A stretch of 64,000 bases of DNA, taken from NCBI RefSeq assembly GCF_004134825.1, contig NZ_SDPN01000011.1, forward strand, positions 1 to 64,000. The letters run 5' to 3'. A program made the translations under genes and the position numbers. Numbering within the stretch: position 1 is the first letter of the stretch; the number at the start of each line of letters is the position of its first letter. The DNA is from Agromyces albus. GTDB taxonomy: Bacteria; Actinomycetota; Actinomycetes; Actinomycetales; Microbacteriaceae. The notes beneath the pieces were generated by a model. The model was not told the origin of the DNA and did no database searches. It was given only the letters and a program-made list of their open reading frames with translations. This document shows positions 41,095 through 50,425 of the stretch, piece by piece.

Positions 41095-43391
41095 CCGCCC
41101 AGCAGGTCGAACTGCTCGTCGGCGGCATGACCTGCGCGTCCTGCGCCGCTCGCATCGAGAAGCGCCTCAACCGGATGCCAGGGGTCGAGGCGATGGTGAA
41201 CTACGCGACCGAGAAGGCGAGCGTGCACCTCCCCGATGGCGTCAGCGTCGATTACGCGATCGCGATCGTCGAAGCGACCGGGTACACCGCCGAGCTGCCG
41301 GCGCCCCCGCCAACCGAATCGACCGAGTCCGGCGCCAGGTCCGAGATCGGCGCCGAAGCGGCATCCCTCCGCCGGCGCCTGTTCATCTCGATCGCGCTGA
41401 CGATCCCGGTCGTGGCGATGTCGATGATCCCGGTGCTGCAGTTCACGAACTGGCAGTGGCTCGCCCTCGCCCTCGCCGCCCCTGTCGCCGCCTGGGGTGC
41501 GTGGCCGTTCCATCGCGCCGCGTGGCTGAACCTCAGGCACGGCGCGGCGACGATGGACACCCTCATCAGCGTGGGCGTCCTCGCCGCACTCGGCTGGTCG
41601 CTGTACGCGTTGTTCTTCGGCATGGCTGGGATGGCCGGGATGACGATGAACTTCGTCCTGTTCAGCGAGCCGGGCGGCGGGGCCGACGAGATCTACCTCG
41701 AGGTCGCCGCAGCGGTCACGGTCTTCATCCTCGCCGGGCGGTACTTCGAGGCGCGCGCGAAGCGGCGTTCCAACGCCGCCATCACCGCGCTTCTCGAGAT
41801 GGGCGCCAAAGAGGCGACTGTGCTCCGCGGCGGCGTCGAGCTGCGAGTGCCCGCCGCGAACCTCGTGGTGGGCGACCTCTTCGTGGTTCGCCCCGGCGAG
41901 AAGGTCGCGACCGACGGCAGGGTCGTCGAGGGCAGCTCCGCCGTCGACGCGAGCATGCTCACCGGCGAGGCCGTTCCCGTCGAGGTCGGGCCGGGCGACG
42001 AGGTCGTCGGCGCCACCCTGAACGCGGGCGGGCGACTCATCGTGCGCGCCGAGCGAGTGGGCGCCGACACGGAACTCGCCGTCATGGCTCGTCTCGTCGA
42101 GCAGGCGCAGACCGGCAAGGCCGACGTGCAGCGGCTCGCCGACCGCGTGTCGGCCGTGTTCGTGCCCATCGTCATCGGGCTCTCCCTGACGACGCTCACT
42201 GTGTGGTTGCTCATCGGCGCGAGCCCCGAGGTCGCGTTCGCGGCAGCGGTCGCGACGCTCATCATCGCGTGCCCGTGCGCGCTCGGCCTCGCGACCCCGA
42301 CGGCGCTGCTCGTCGGCACCGGGCGGGGCGCCCAGCTCGGCATCCTGATCAAGGGTCCGCAGATCCTCGAGTCGACCCGCCGCGTCGACACGATCGTGCT
42401 CGACAAGACGGGAACCGTGACGACCGGCAAGATGAGCCTCACTGCCGTCATGCCGGCCCCGGGCGAGGATGCCTCCGAGGTGCTGTGGCTCGCCGGTGCA
42501 GCCGAGACCGGCTCCGAGCATCCGATCGGCGCGGCGATCGCTGCCGCTGCCCGTGAGGGCGGCGAGCCCTTGCCGGCGTTGGAGTCGTTCACCTCCGAGC
42601 GGGGACTCGGCGTGCAGGCCGTCGTCGACGGGCACCTCGTGCTCGTCGGCCGCCCCTCGTGGCTCTCCGCCAAGTGGGAAGTCACGCTTCCGACCGACCT
42701 CGCCGATCAGCAGGCGTCGCTCGAGATGGCCGGCGGCACCGTCGTCGCGGTCGCCTGGGACGGTCGGGCTCGAGGCATCCTTGCGGTCTCCGACACGGTG
42801 AAGGTCACGAGTGCCGCGGCCGTGGCACAGCTCAGGGCGCTGGGGCTGAACCCGATCCTCCTCACCGGCGACAACGAGCGGGCAGCTCGCGCGGTCGCGG
42901 CAGAGGTGGGCATCGACGACGTGCGCGCTGAAGTGCTGCCCGCCGAGAAGGCCGACGTGGTGCGCACACTGCAGCAGGGTGGCCGCGTCGTCGCCATGGT
43001 CGGCGACGGAGTGAACGACGCCGTCGCCCTCGCGACGGCAGACCTCGGCATCGCAATGGGAACCGGCACGGATGTCGCGATCGAAGCGAGCGACCTGACC
43101 CTCGTGCGCAGCGAGCTGGTCGCCGTCGTCGACGCGATCCGCCTCTCCCGGCGAACGCTCGCGACCATCAAGGCGAACCTCTTCTGGGCGTTCGCGTACA
43201 ACGTCGCGGCCATCCCGTTGGCGATGCTCGGCATGCTGAATCCGCTCGTCGCGGGCGCGGCGATGGCGCTGTCATCGGTGTTCGTGGTGAGCAACAGCCT
43301 CCGGCTGCGCCGCTTCCGCGGTGCCCCCGACACGGCCGGCGCGCAGTCCCTCCGTCAGCGCCGCGGCGAGGTCGCGATCGCCTCCACCTGA
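41091..43391 (+). CDS. copA: Copper-exporting P1B-type ATPase
   Basis: 766 residues that pump Cu(I) out of the cell. One N-terminal metal-binding domain ([11 protein letters not shown]), eight membrane segments, the actuator motif TGEA, CPC in the transport helix, phosphorylation motif DKTGT, HP locus GSEHP and hinge GDGVND. A Met-rich loop ([10 protein letters not shown]) lies between early helices. Controlled by the divergent csoR. Confidence 0.95.
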   Translation: MTAQQVELLVGGMTCASCAARIEKRLNRMPGVEAMVNYATEKASVHLPDGVSVDYAIAIVEATGYTAELPAPPPTESTESGARSEIGAEAASLRRRLFISIALTIPVVAMSMIPVLQFTNWQWLALALAAPVAAWGAWPFHRAAWLNLRHGAATMDTLISVGVLAALGWSLYALFFGMAGMAGMTMNFVLFSEPGGGADEIYLEVAAAVTVFILAGRYFEARAKRRSNAAITALLEMGAKEATVLRGGVELRVPAANLVVGDLFVVRPGEKVATDGRVVEGSSAVDASMLTGEAVPVEVGPGDEVVGATLNAGGRLIVRAERVGADTELAVMARLVEQAQTGKADVQRLADRVSAVFVPIVIGLSLTTLTVWLLIGASPEVAFAAAVATLIIACPCALGLATPTALLVGTGRGAQLGILIKGPQILESTRRVDTIVLDKTGTVTTGKMSLTAVMPAPGEDASEVLWLAGAAETGSEHPIGAAIAAAAREGGEPLPALESFTSERGLGVQAVVDGHLVLVGRPSWLSAKWEVTLPTDLADQQASLEMAGGTVVAVAWDGRARGILAVSDTVKVTSAAAVAQLRALGLNPILLTGDNERAARAVAAEVGIDDVRAEVLPAEKADVVRTLQQGGRVVAMVGDGVNDAVALATADLGIAMGTGTDVAIEASDLTLVRSELVAVVDAIRLSRRTLATIKANLFWAFAYNVAAIPLAMLGMLNPLVAGAAMALSSVFVVSNSLRLRRFRGAPDTAGAQSLRQRRGEVAIAST

Positions 43392-43474
43392 ACCACTGCC
43401 GACTGGGGCGTGCATTCGCCATGCCTGTCGGCGGCTCCGGTTCGATCGATTCCGACGACGAAAGGAACTCACCG

Positions 43475-44065
43475 ATGCTGAACACACGCAAGTTCGTCCT
43501 CGTGTCCGCCGCGGCCGCTGTCGCTCTCAGCTTGAGCGGCTGCGCAGGAGGAGGAGGAGGAGGAGACATGTCCGGAATGGACATGAGCGCCTCGGATGCC
43601 CCGGCCGACGCCGCCTTCAACAGCGCCGATGTCATGTTCGCCCAGATGATGATCCCGCACCACGAACAGGCCGTGGAGATGAGTGAGATGCTCCTCGCGA
43701 AAGACGGCATCGATGAGCAGGTCCGTGACCTGGCAACCCAGATCAAGGACGCCCAGCAGCCCGAGATCGACCTGATGAGGGAGATGCTCTCCGAGTGGGG
43801 TGAGGACGACAGCGCCATGGGTGGGATGGACGACGGCGGCTTGCTATCCGACGAGGAGATGGCCGCGCTCGAGGATGCCACGGGCGCTGACGCTGCCCGC
43901 CTGTTCCTCGAGGGCATGACCGTGCACCACGAGGGCGCCATCGAGATGGCCGAGGCCGAGGTGTCCGACGGCGAGAACGCCGAGGCGAAAGAGCTCGCCG
44001 ACGCCATCATCGCCGCCCAGACCGACGAGATCGCCGTCATGCAGGAACTGCTCGCCGACTTCTAG
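43475..44065 (+). CDS. DUF305 lipoprotein of the copper locus
   Basis: 196 residues: a signal with lipobox LSGC (Cys25), a run of glycines encoded by GGA repeats, a Met-rich segment (MSGMDMS), then two DUF305 halves each with a HHE motif (HHEQAVEMS and HHEGAIEMA). The family is ferritin-like and often lies beside copper genes, where the Met and His residues may bind copper outside the membrane; role inferred. Good ribosome site (GAAAGGAA). Confidence 0.87.
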   Translation: MLNTRKFVLVSAAAAVALSLSGCAGGGGGGDMSGMDMSASDAPADAAFNSADVMFAQMMIPHHEQAVEMSEMLLAKDGIDEQVRDLATQIKDAQQPEIDLMREMLSEWGEDDSAMGGMDDGGLLSDEEMAALEDATGADAARLFLEGMTVHHEGAIEMAEAEVSDGENAEAKELADAIIAAQTDEIAVMQELLADF

Positions 44066-44110
44066 TCACTCGGGCGGTACGCAGCGCTCCACACCCGTCG
44101 CGTTCCAGCT

Positions 44111-44136
44111 GGGGCCCTTCCTTCTTATAGGGCCCC
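44111..44136 (+). terminator. Weak hairpin after the DUF305 gene
   Basis: GGGGCCC and GGGCCCC pair around a 12-base loop. No T-run follows. Likely end of the copper operon, but weak. Confidence 0.35.
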
Positions 44137-44222
44137 GCACACGCCTCTTACTGAGAACGCCTGAGATCTTGCGTCATGAAGGTCGCGCCCCGGCTCGGAT
44201 TCGAGCCAGCCGACATGTCAAG

Positions 44223-44309
44223 TGGTGCGCGAGGGGGGACTTGAACCCCCACACCCTTGCGAGTACTGGCACCTGAAGCCAGCGCGTCTGCCAATTCCGC
44301 CACTCGCGC
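44223..44309 (-). tRNA. tRNA-Leu (CAG)
   Basis: Acceptor GCGCGAG pairs with CTCGCGC; the anticodon stem CTGGC/GCCAG holds loop TTCAGGT with anticodon CAG; the long variable arm is of Leu type and CCA is encoded. This tRNA marks the outer edge of the fhaA-pknB block in other actinobacteria as well. Confidence 0.95.
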
Positions 44310-44512
44310 ACGTGCAGCGCGCCGAAGCGCGCCAACCAAGCGAGATTATCACCCTTGGGCGACCAAAGCCATTCGAGCGGCGCGCCGGCGCCGCGCGCCG
44401 AACCCTTGGCGATTCCTTCGAGTCTGCATTCTGCCTCGCGCTCGCCCGTCCTCGGGAATAGCATCGTCTCGCGGGTTCTGGCGCCCCGGCCGACACGATG
44501 AAAGGAACGCCC

Positions 44513-45325
44513 GTGACCCCCTCCCCCACCTCAGACGCCGCTGCCGTCGATCTCACCGGCATCCGCGGCTATCTTTTCGACCTCGACGGTGTGCTCACGC
44601 CGACCGCCGTCGTGCACATGCACGCGTGGTCGCGCCTGTTCACGCCGATCCTCGAGGCGCACGGCGTCGCGCCGTACACCGACGACGACTACTTCGCCTA
44701 CATCGACGGCAAGCCCCGGTACGACGGCGTTCGGAGCCTCCTCGAGAGTCGCGGCATCCGCGTGCCCGAGGGTGAGCCCACGGATGCCCCGACCGCCGAT
44801 ACCGTGCACGGCTTCGGCAACCGCAAGAACGAGGCCTTCAACGCGACCCTCGCCGAAGAGGGCGTCACGGCCTACGCCGGGAGCGTCGCGTTCCTCGACG
44901 CCGTCGAGCGCGCAGGCCACAAGGTCGCCGTCGTCTCGAGCTCGAAGAACGCGCCGTCGGTGCTCGAGGCCGCGGGCCTCGCCCATCGGTTCGACGTCGT
45001 CGTCGACGGCGCCGTCGCCGTGCGCGACGGACTGCCGGGCAAGCCCGAGCCCGACACGTTCGAGCGCGCCGCCGAGCTGCTCGGCCTGCCGACCACCGTG
45101 TGCGCCGTCGTCGAAGACGCCGAGTCGGGCGTGAAGGCGGGCGCGGCGGGAGAGTTCGGCATCGTGATCGGCGTCGACCGCGGTGTCGGGCGCGCCGCCC
45201 TCGAGGAGCTCGGCGCCGACGTGATCGTCGACGAGCTCGATGAACTGATCCCCGCGGTCGAGCGTGCCGCCGCGGCATCCGACCCCCGAAACCCCACCTC
45301 TATCCCCCGAGAGGACCGTGAATGA
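44513..45325 (+). CDS. Beta-phosphoglucomutase (HAD family)
   Basis: 270 residues with DLDGV (nucleophile and acid/base Asp), a helical cap containing GKPRYDGV and the acidic motif EDAESG. Converts beta-glucose 1-phosphate to glucose 6-phosphate. The start overlap with the GH65 gene (ATGA) shows the pair works together: the phosphorylase releases beta-glucose 1-phosphate. GTG start behind GAAAGGAA. Confidence 0.9.
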   Translation: MTPSPTSDAAAVDLTGIRGYLFDLDGVLTPTAVVHMHAWSRLFTPILEAHGVAPYTDDDYFAYIDGKPRYDGVRSLLESRGIRVPEGEPTDAPTADTVHGFGNRKNEAFNATLAEEGVTAYAGSVAFLDAVERAGHKVAVVSSSKNAPSVLEAAGLAHRFDVVVDGAVAVRDGLPGKPEPDTFERAAELLGLPTTVCAVVEDAESGVKAGAAGEFGIVIGVDRGVGRAALEELGADVIVDELDELIPAVERAAAASDPRNPTSIPREDRE

Positions 45326-47832
45326 GGTTCGCCGACCACGACCCCCTGAACCGCAGCCGCTTCCCCGTCGACGAGTGGGCACTCGTCGAGACCGAGTTCG
45401 GCGTCGGCGATCTCGGCCGCACTGAGACGCTCTTCGCCGTCGGCAATGGCTACCTCGGGCTTCGCGGCAACGTCGAGGAGGGTCGCGACGGGCACATGCA
45501 GGGCACGTTCGTGAACGGCTTCCACGAGACGTGGCCGATCCGTCACGCCGAGGAGGCGTTCGGCTTCGCGCGCGTCGGGCAGACGATCGTGAACGCTCCC
45601 GATGCGAAGATCATCCGTCTCTACGTCGACGACGAGCCGCTCGTGCTCACCGAGGCCGAGCTGCTCAGCTATGAGCGCCGGCTCGACTTCCGCCTCGGAG
45701 CGCTCTCGCGTTCGATCATCTGGCGCACGCCGTCGGGCAAGCGCGTGCTCATCACGAGCCGGCGCATGGTCTCGTTCACCGACCGGCACCTCGCCGTGCT
45801 CGACTACGAGGTCGAGATGCTCGACGCGGATGCCGCGGTCACGATCTCGAGCCAGATCCTCAACCGTCAAGACGGCCGCGACGAGTACCGCTCGGGTGTG
45901 CTCGAGGCGGCGGGGGCGTTCGACCCCCGCAAGGCCGAGCAGTTCACCGAGCGCGTGCTGCAGCCGCGCCACAAGCGGCGCGCCGAGGGTCGCTACGTGC
46001 TCGGCTACCAGTGCACCAACTCGGCCATGACGATCGCGATCGGCGCCGAGCACTCGATCACCACCGACAACACATTCACCGAGTCGGGTTCGATCGAAGA
46101 CGACCTCGCAAAGCACATCTACAAGGTGCATGCCAAGCAGGGCGAGCCGATCCGCATCACGAAGACCGTCAGCTATCACACCGCACGCCGGGTGCCCGCG
46201 CGCGAGCTCGTCGACCGGTGCGACCGCACGCTCGACCGCGCCGCCGAGCTCGGCGTCGGTGAGGTCTTCGCGCAGCAGCGCGCCTGGCTCGACGACTACT
46301 GGGCCCGCTCCGACGTCGAGATCGCGGGCCAGCCGGCGATCCAGCAGGCCACGAGGTGGAACCTCTTCCAGCTGGCGCAGGCCACCGCCCGCACCGACGG
46401 CGGCGGCGTCGCGGCGAAGGGCGTATCGGGCTCCGGCTACGGCGGCCACTACTTCTGGGACAGCGAGGTCTACGTCCTCCCGTTCCTGAGCTACACGGCC
46501 CCGATCGTCGCGCGCAACGTGCTGAGATTCCGGCAACGGATGCTCGACTCCGCACGCGCCCGCGCGCTCGAGCTCAACCAGCGCGGGGCCCTGTTCCCGT
46601 GGCGCACGATCAACGGGCTCGAATCGTCGGCGTACTACGCCGCCGGCACCGCGCAGTACCACATCGACGCCGACATCTCCTATGCCGTGTGCCAGTACGT
46701 GGCGGCCACGGGCGACGAGGACTTCCTGGGCCGCGGAGCCATCGACATCCTCGTCGAGACCGCTCGAATGTGGGAAGACCTGGGGTTCTGGCGCACCAAC
46801 ACCGACGACGTGTTCCACATCCACGGCGTGACCGGCCCCGACGAGTACACGACCGTCGTGAACGACAACCTGTACACGAACGTCATGGCGCGCTCGAACC
46901 TCGCTGCCGCGGCATCCGCCGTCGACAACCTGCAGGTGCTCGACCCCATCGGCTATCACCGGCTCGTCGACCGTCTCGGCGTCACCGCTGCCGAGGTAGC
47001 GAGCTGGCGGCGCGCCGCCGCGCACATGCACATCCCGTTCGACCAGCAGCTCGGCATCCATCCGCAGGACTCGGCCTTCCTCCAGAAGGAGCTCTGGGAC
47101 CTCGAGAACACCCCCGAAGACCGCCGGCCGCTGCTCCTGCACTACCACCCGCTCGTCATCTACCGCTTCCAGGTGTTGAAGCAGGCCGACGTGGTGCTCG
47201 CGCTCTACCTGCAGGGCGACCGCTTCACGACCGAAGAGAAACGCGCCAACTTCGAGTACTACGACCCGCTGACCACGGGCGACTCCACGCTCTCGGCGGT
47301 CGTGCAGTCGATCATCGCCGCCGAGGTCGGCTACCACGAGCTCGCGCTGCGCTACTTCCGCTCAGCGCTCTTCGTCGACCTCGCCGATCTCCACCACAAC
47401 GCCGCCGACGGCGTGCACGTGGCGTCGGCCGGCGGCGTGTGGAGCACGCTCGTGTCGGGATTCGGAGGATTCCGCGACCACAACGGCATCTTCAGCTTCG
47501 ATCCGCGCCTGCCCGATGGCTGGGAGCAGCTGACGTTCCGCATCACCTTGCGCGGCACCCGCCTGCGGGTCGTCCTCACGGGCGATTCGATCACGTTCGC
47601 CGTCGAGGAGGGCGTGGAGGCCCGCGTCCGCGTGCGCGGTGCCGAGGTCGTCGTCACGACCCTCTCCGAGGTGTCGGTGCCGCTGCACGGCCAGGGTCCG
47701 CGACTCTACGGTTCGCCCACGATGCGCGACGTCACCGGCTCGCGCCGAGCCGACGGCACCCTGCTCACCGCGTCGATCCCGACCCTGTCCCTCGACTCCG
47801 AAGAGGCGGAATCCACAGTCCCTGTCGACTGA
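45322..47832 (+). CDS. GH65 disaccharide phosphorylase
   Basis: 836-residue glycoside phosphorylase (trehalose, maltose or kojibiose type). The N-terminal domain starts with ETLFAVGNGYLGLRG and the catalytic Glu508 lies in GPDEYT. It splits an alpha-linked disaccharide with phosphate. Coupled to the mutase gene just upstream. Which disaccharide is used cannot be told from sequence. Confidence 0.92.
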   Translation: MRFADHDPLNRSRFPVDEWALVETEFGVGDLGRTETLFAVGNGYLGLRGNVEEGRDGHMQGTFVNGFHETWPIRHAEEAFGFARVGQTIVNAPDAKIIRLYVDDEPLVLTEAELLSYERRLDFRLGALSRSIIWRTPSGKRVLITSRRMVSFTDRHLAVLDYEVEMLDADAAVTISSQILNRQDGRDEYRSGVLEAAGAFDPRKAEQFTERVLQPRHKRRAEGRYVLGYQCTNSAMTIAIGAEHSITTDNTFTESGSIEDDLAKHIYKVHAKQGEPIRITKTVSYHTARRVPARELVDRCDRTLDRAAELGVGEVFAQQRAWLDDYWARSDVEIAGQPAIQQATRWNLFQLAQATARTDGGGVAAKGVSGSGYGGHYFWDSEVYVLPFLSYTAPIVARNVLRFRQRMLDSARARALELNQRGALFPWRTINGLESSAYYAAGTAQYHIDADISYAVCQYVAATGDEDFLGRGAIDILVETARMWEDLGFWRTNTDDVFHIHGVTGPDEYTTVVNDNLYTNVMARSNLAAAASAVDNLQVLDPIGYHRLVDRLGVTAAEVASWRRAAAHMHIPFDQQLGIHPQDSAFLQKELWDLENTPEDRRPLLLHYHPLVIYRFQVLKQADVVLALYLQGDRFTTEEKRANFEYYDPLTTGDSTLSAVVQSIIAAEVGYHELALRYFRSALFVDLADLHHNAADGVHVASAGGVWSTLVSGFGGFRDHNGIFSFDPRLPDGWEQLTFRITLRGTRLRVVLTGDSITFAVEEGVEARVRVRGAEVVVTTLSEVSVPLHGQGPRLYGSPTMRDVTGSRRADGTLLTASIPTLSLDSEEAESTVPVD

Positions 47833-47898
47833 TCGCAACTGGTTCACAGTCGCTCGGGCTACCATGTCACACAGTCACGGAACCGGATCGGGAGACCT

Positions 47899-48648
47899 GT
47901 GGGCCTACTGGACAACTTCGAGAAGGGTCTCGAGCGCGCCGTCAACGGCGCGTTCGCGAAGACCTTTCGCTCGGGACTGCAGCCCGTCGAGATCACGTCA
48001 GCACTGAAACGCGAGATCGACACGAAGGCCGCAGTCGTCTCGCGCGACCGCGTGCTCGTGCCGAACACGTTCACCGTGCGCATGGCGCCGGCCGATCATG
48101 ACAACATGGCGGGCCTCGGGCCGGCACTCATCGACGAGCTCGTCGACCTCGTGCAGAAGCACGCGGCGAGCCAGCGCTTCCAGTTCGCGGGCGGCATCTC
48201 GATCGCGTTGCAGGCCGACCCCGGCCTCAGCGTCGGCATGGTGCAGGTCGACTCGCGCAACGTGAAGGGCCAGGTCGCCTGGACGCCCGTGCTCGAGGTC
48301 AACGGCAAGCGGCATCCGATCCTCAAGGGCCGCACGGTCATCGGGCGGGGCAGCGAGGCCGATCTCACCCTCGACGACTCCGGCGCCTCGCGCCGTCACG
48401 CCGAAGTGCAGTGGGACGGCACGCGGGCTCGCGTGCGCGACCTCGGCTCCACGAACGGCACCCAGCTGAACGGATCACCCGTCAAAGACGCCATCCTCGA
48501 ACCTGATTCGGTCATCACCATCGGGCGCTCCCGCATCACGTTCCGGGTGCTCGCGCAAGCGACGCCGGGGGCCACCGACTCCCGCGGTCGCACCGACCCG
48601 GCCACCGAACGCCATGACATGGGCGGGTTCTGGGGGCCCGGCGAATGA
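47899..48648 (+). CDS. fhaA: FHA-domain protein FhaA
   Basis: 249 residues: an N-terminal DUF3662 domain (about 1-115) and a C-terminal FHA domain (about 150-225; GRGSEADLTLDDSGASRRHAE, with STNG). Recognises phosphothreonines made by PknA/PknB and in mycobacteria regulates cell-wall precursor flipping through MurJ. The GTG start follows GGGAG. First gene of the operon, overlapping fhaB. Confidence 0.92.
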   Translation: MGLLDNFEKGLERAVNGAFAKTFRSGLQPVEITSALKREIDTKAAVVSRDRVLVPNTFTVRMAPADHDNMAGLGPALIDELVDLVQKHAASQRFQFAGGISIALQADPGLSVGMVQVDSRNVKGQVAWTPVLEVNGKRHPILKGRTVIGRGSEADLTLDDSGASRRHAEVQWDGTRARVRDLGSTNGTQLNGSPVKDAILEPDSVITIGRSRITFRVLAQATPGATDSRGRTDPATERHDMGGFWGPGE

Positions 48649-49190
48649 GCGAACTGACCCTCCTCGTCCTGCAACTCGGCTTCCTGCTGCTCCTCTGGGT
48701 ATTCATCTTCGCGATCATCTACGCCCTGCGCAGCGACCTCTTCGGCCAGCGGGTGCGCAAGCTGCAGCCCGATGTCGCCGCCGCACCGGTCGCCGCCGCG
48801 GCATCCGTCTTCCCGAGCTCGCCGGTCACGCCGCCGCCGACACCCGCGGTCACCTCCCCGGCCGGCCGGCCGGGCGCCGGCGAGCTCGCCTCGACCGAGA
48901 ACGCCACCCGGCTCGTCATCACCTCCGGAGCGAAGGCCGGGGCCGAGTTCCCGCTCGGCCGTGACGAGATCACGATCGGGCGCTCGAGCGACTCGGCGAT
49001 CATCATCCGCGACGACTACACGTCCACCCACCACGCGCGGCTCATGCTGTGGAACGGCCGCTGGATGATCCAAGACCTCGACTCCACGAACGGCACGTTC
49101 CTCGGCGGCTCACGAGTGACGGTGCCCACCCCGGTGCCCCTCGGAGCCACTGTGAAGGTCGGAGCAACCACGTTCGAGCTGCGACGGTAG
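48645..49190 (+). CDS. fhaB: FHA-domain membrane protein FhaB
   Basis: 181 residues: one membrane helix at the N-terminus (about 5-27), a Pro/Ala linker, then an FHA domain (about 95-175; GRSSDSAIIIRDDYTSTHHARL). Substrate and partner of the PknA/PknB system, known to associate with division proteins. Overlaps fhaA by ATGA. Confidence 0.92.
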   Translation: MSELTLLVLQLGFLLLLWVFIFAIIYALRSDLFGQRVRKLQPDVAAAPVAAAASVFPSSPVTPPPTPAVTSPAGRPGAGELASTENATRLVITSGAKAGAEFPLGRDEITIGRSSDSAIIIRDDYTSTHHARLMLWNGRWMIQDLDSTNGTFLGGSRVTVPTPVPLGATVKVGATTFELRR

Positions 49191-49195
49191 CCCCG

Positions 49196-50425
49196 ATGGC
49201 GACTGTCAAAGCGAGCGCTGCGGTCTCGCACGTCGGGCGGATCCGCGCGAACAACCAAGATTCCGGTTATGCCGGCCGGCAGTTGTTCCTCGTCGCCGAC
49301 GGCATGGGCGGCCACGCCGGCGGAGACGTCGCGAGCGCCATCGCGACCCGCCGCATCGCCGAGGCCGATGCCGACTACAACGGCATCACGGATGCCGCAT
49401 CCGAACTCCAGTCCGCCCTGATCTCCGCGAACCGTCAGCTCGCCGAGACCGTCGCCGAGCACTCCGAGCTCACCGGCATGGGCACGACCGTGAGCGCGCT
49501 GCTCCTGCACGGCGACCGCGTGGTGATCGCGCACATCGGCGACTCCCGCATCTATCTGCTCCGGTCGGGCGAGCTCAGCCAGATCTCCACCGACCACACC
49601 TTCGTGCAGCGCCTCGTCGACGCCGGCCGCATCACCGCCGAGGAGGCGATGGTGCACCCTCGACGTTCGGTGCTCATGCGCGTGCTCGGCGACGTCGAAG
49701 CGTCACCCGAGATCGACACGATGCTGCTCGACACGCGCGCCGGCGACCGGTGGATGCTGTGTTCCGACGGGCTCTCGGGCGTCGTGAGCTTCGACGACAT
49801 CCACGAGTTGATGTCGGCCGAGGCCGGTGCGAAGCAAGTCGCCGACCGGCTCGTGAAGGCCTCGCTCGACGGCGGCGCACCCGACAACGTCACGGTCGTG
49901 GTCATCGACATCGGCGAGCCGCCCGCGCCCGCCACCCCTCCGCTCGTGGTGGGCTCGGCGGCGGCGCCGCTCGCGTTCGGTGCGCCCGAGCCGGTGCGAG
50001 CCCGCGGCATCCGGCTCACGCCCTTCCGGCCGCACCCCGTGCAGGAGACGCACTTCGAGCCCGACTCGGCCGACTACTTCGACGAGATCATCGAGGAAGA
50101 CGCCCGGCGCCGACGTCGGCGCCGCTGGATGTGGGGCTTCTGGATCGTGCTGCTCATCGGCGCGATCTTCACGACCTTCGCACTCGGCTACCAATGGACC
50201 CAGACCCGCTACTACGTGGGCGAGTCGAACGGGCGGGTCGCGATCTTCCAGGGCATCCAGCAGGACCTCGGGCCCATCTCGCTGCACGAGCTCCACACCG
50301 AGACCGGTCTCGACGTCGCGGATCTCCGCACCTACGACCAGCAACGCGTCGAGCAGACGATCAGCGCCGGCTCGTTCTCCGAGGCGTACCGCATCGTGCA
50401 GCGACTGGAGGACTCCCTTGACTGA
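49196..50425 (+). CDS. pstP: Ser/Thr protein phosphatase PstP
   Basis: 409 residues: PP2C catalytic domain with metal-binding Asp in NQDSGY, VADGMGG, CSDGLSG and PDNVT, then a Pro-rich linker, a membrane helix near 320-340 and an extracellular tail. The only phosphatase opposing PknA/PknB in this operon in relatives. Start ATG at 49196, five bases after fhaB. Confidence 0.93.
   Translation: MATVKASAAVSHVGRIRANNQDSGYAGRQLFLVADGMGGHAGGDVASAIATRRIAEADADYNGITDAASELQSALISANRQLAETVAEHSELTGMGTTVSALLLHGDRVVIAHIGDSRIYLLRSGELSQISTDHTFVQRLVDAGRITAEEAMVHPRRSVLMRVLGDVEASPEIDTMLLDTRAGDRWMLCSDGLSGVVSFDDIHELMSAEAGAKQVADRLVKASLDGGAPDNVTVVVIDIGEPPAPATPPLVVGSAAAPLAFGAPEPVRARGIRLTPFRPHPVQETHFEPDSADYFDEIIEEDARRRRRRRWMWGFWIVLLIGAIFTTFALGYQWTQTRYYVGESNGRVAIFQGIQQDLGPISLHELHTETGLDVADLRTYDQQRVEQTISAGSFSEAYRIVQRLEDSLD

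Noticed and set aside
44148-44339. Short - strand frame across tRNA-Leu
   Set aside because: It is the translation of the tRNA itself and its flanks.
44872-47337. 821-codon open frame on the - strand opposite the GH65 gene
   Set aside because: Antisense of a gene with full family motifs; no start context and shadow-like composition.
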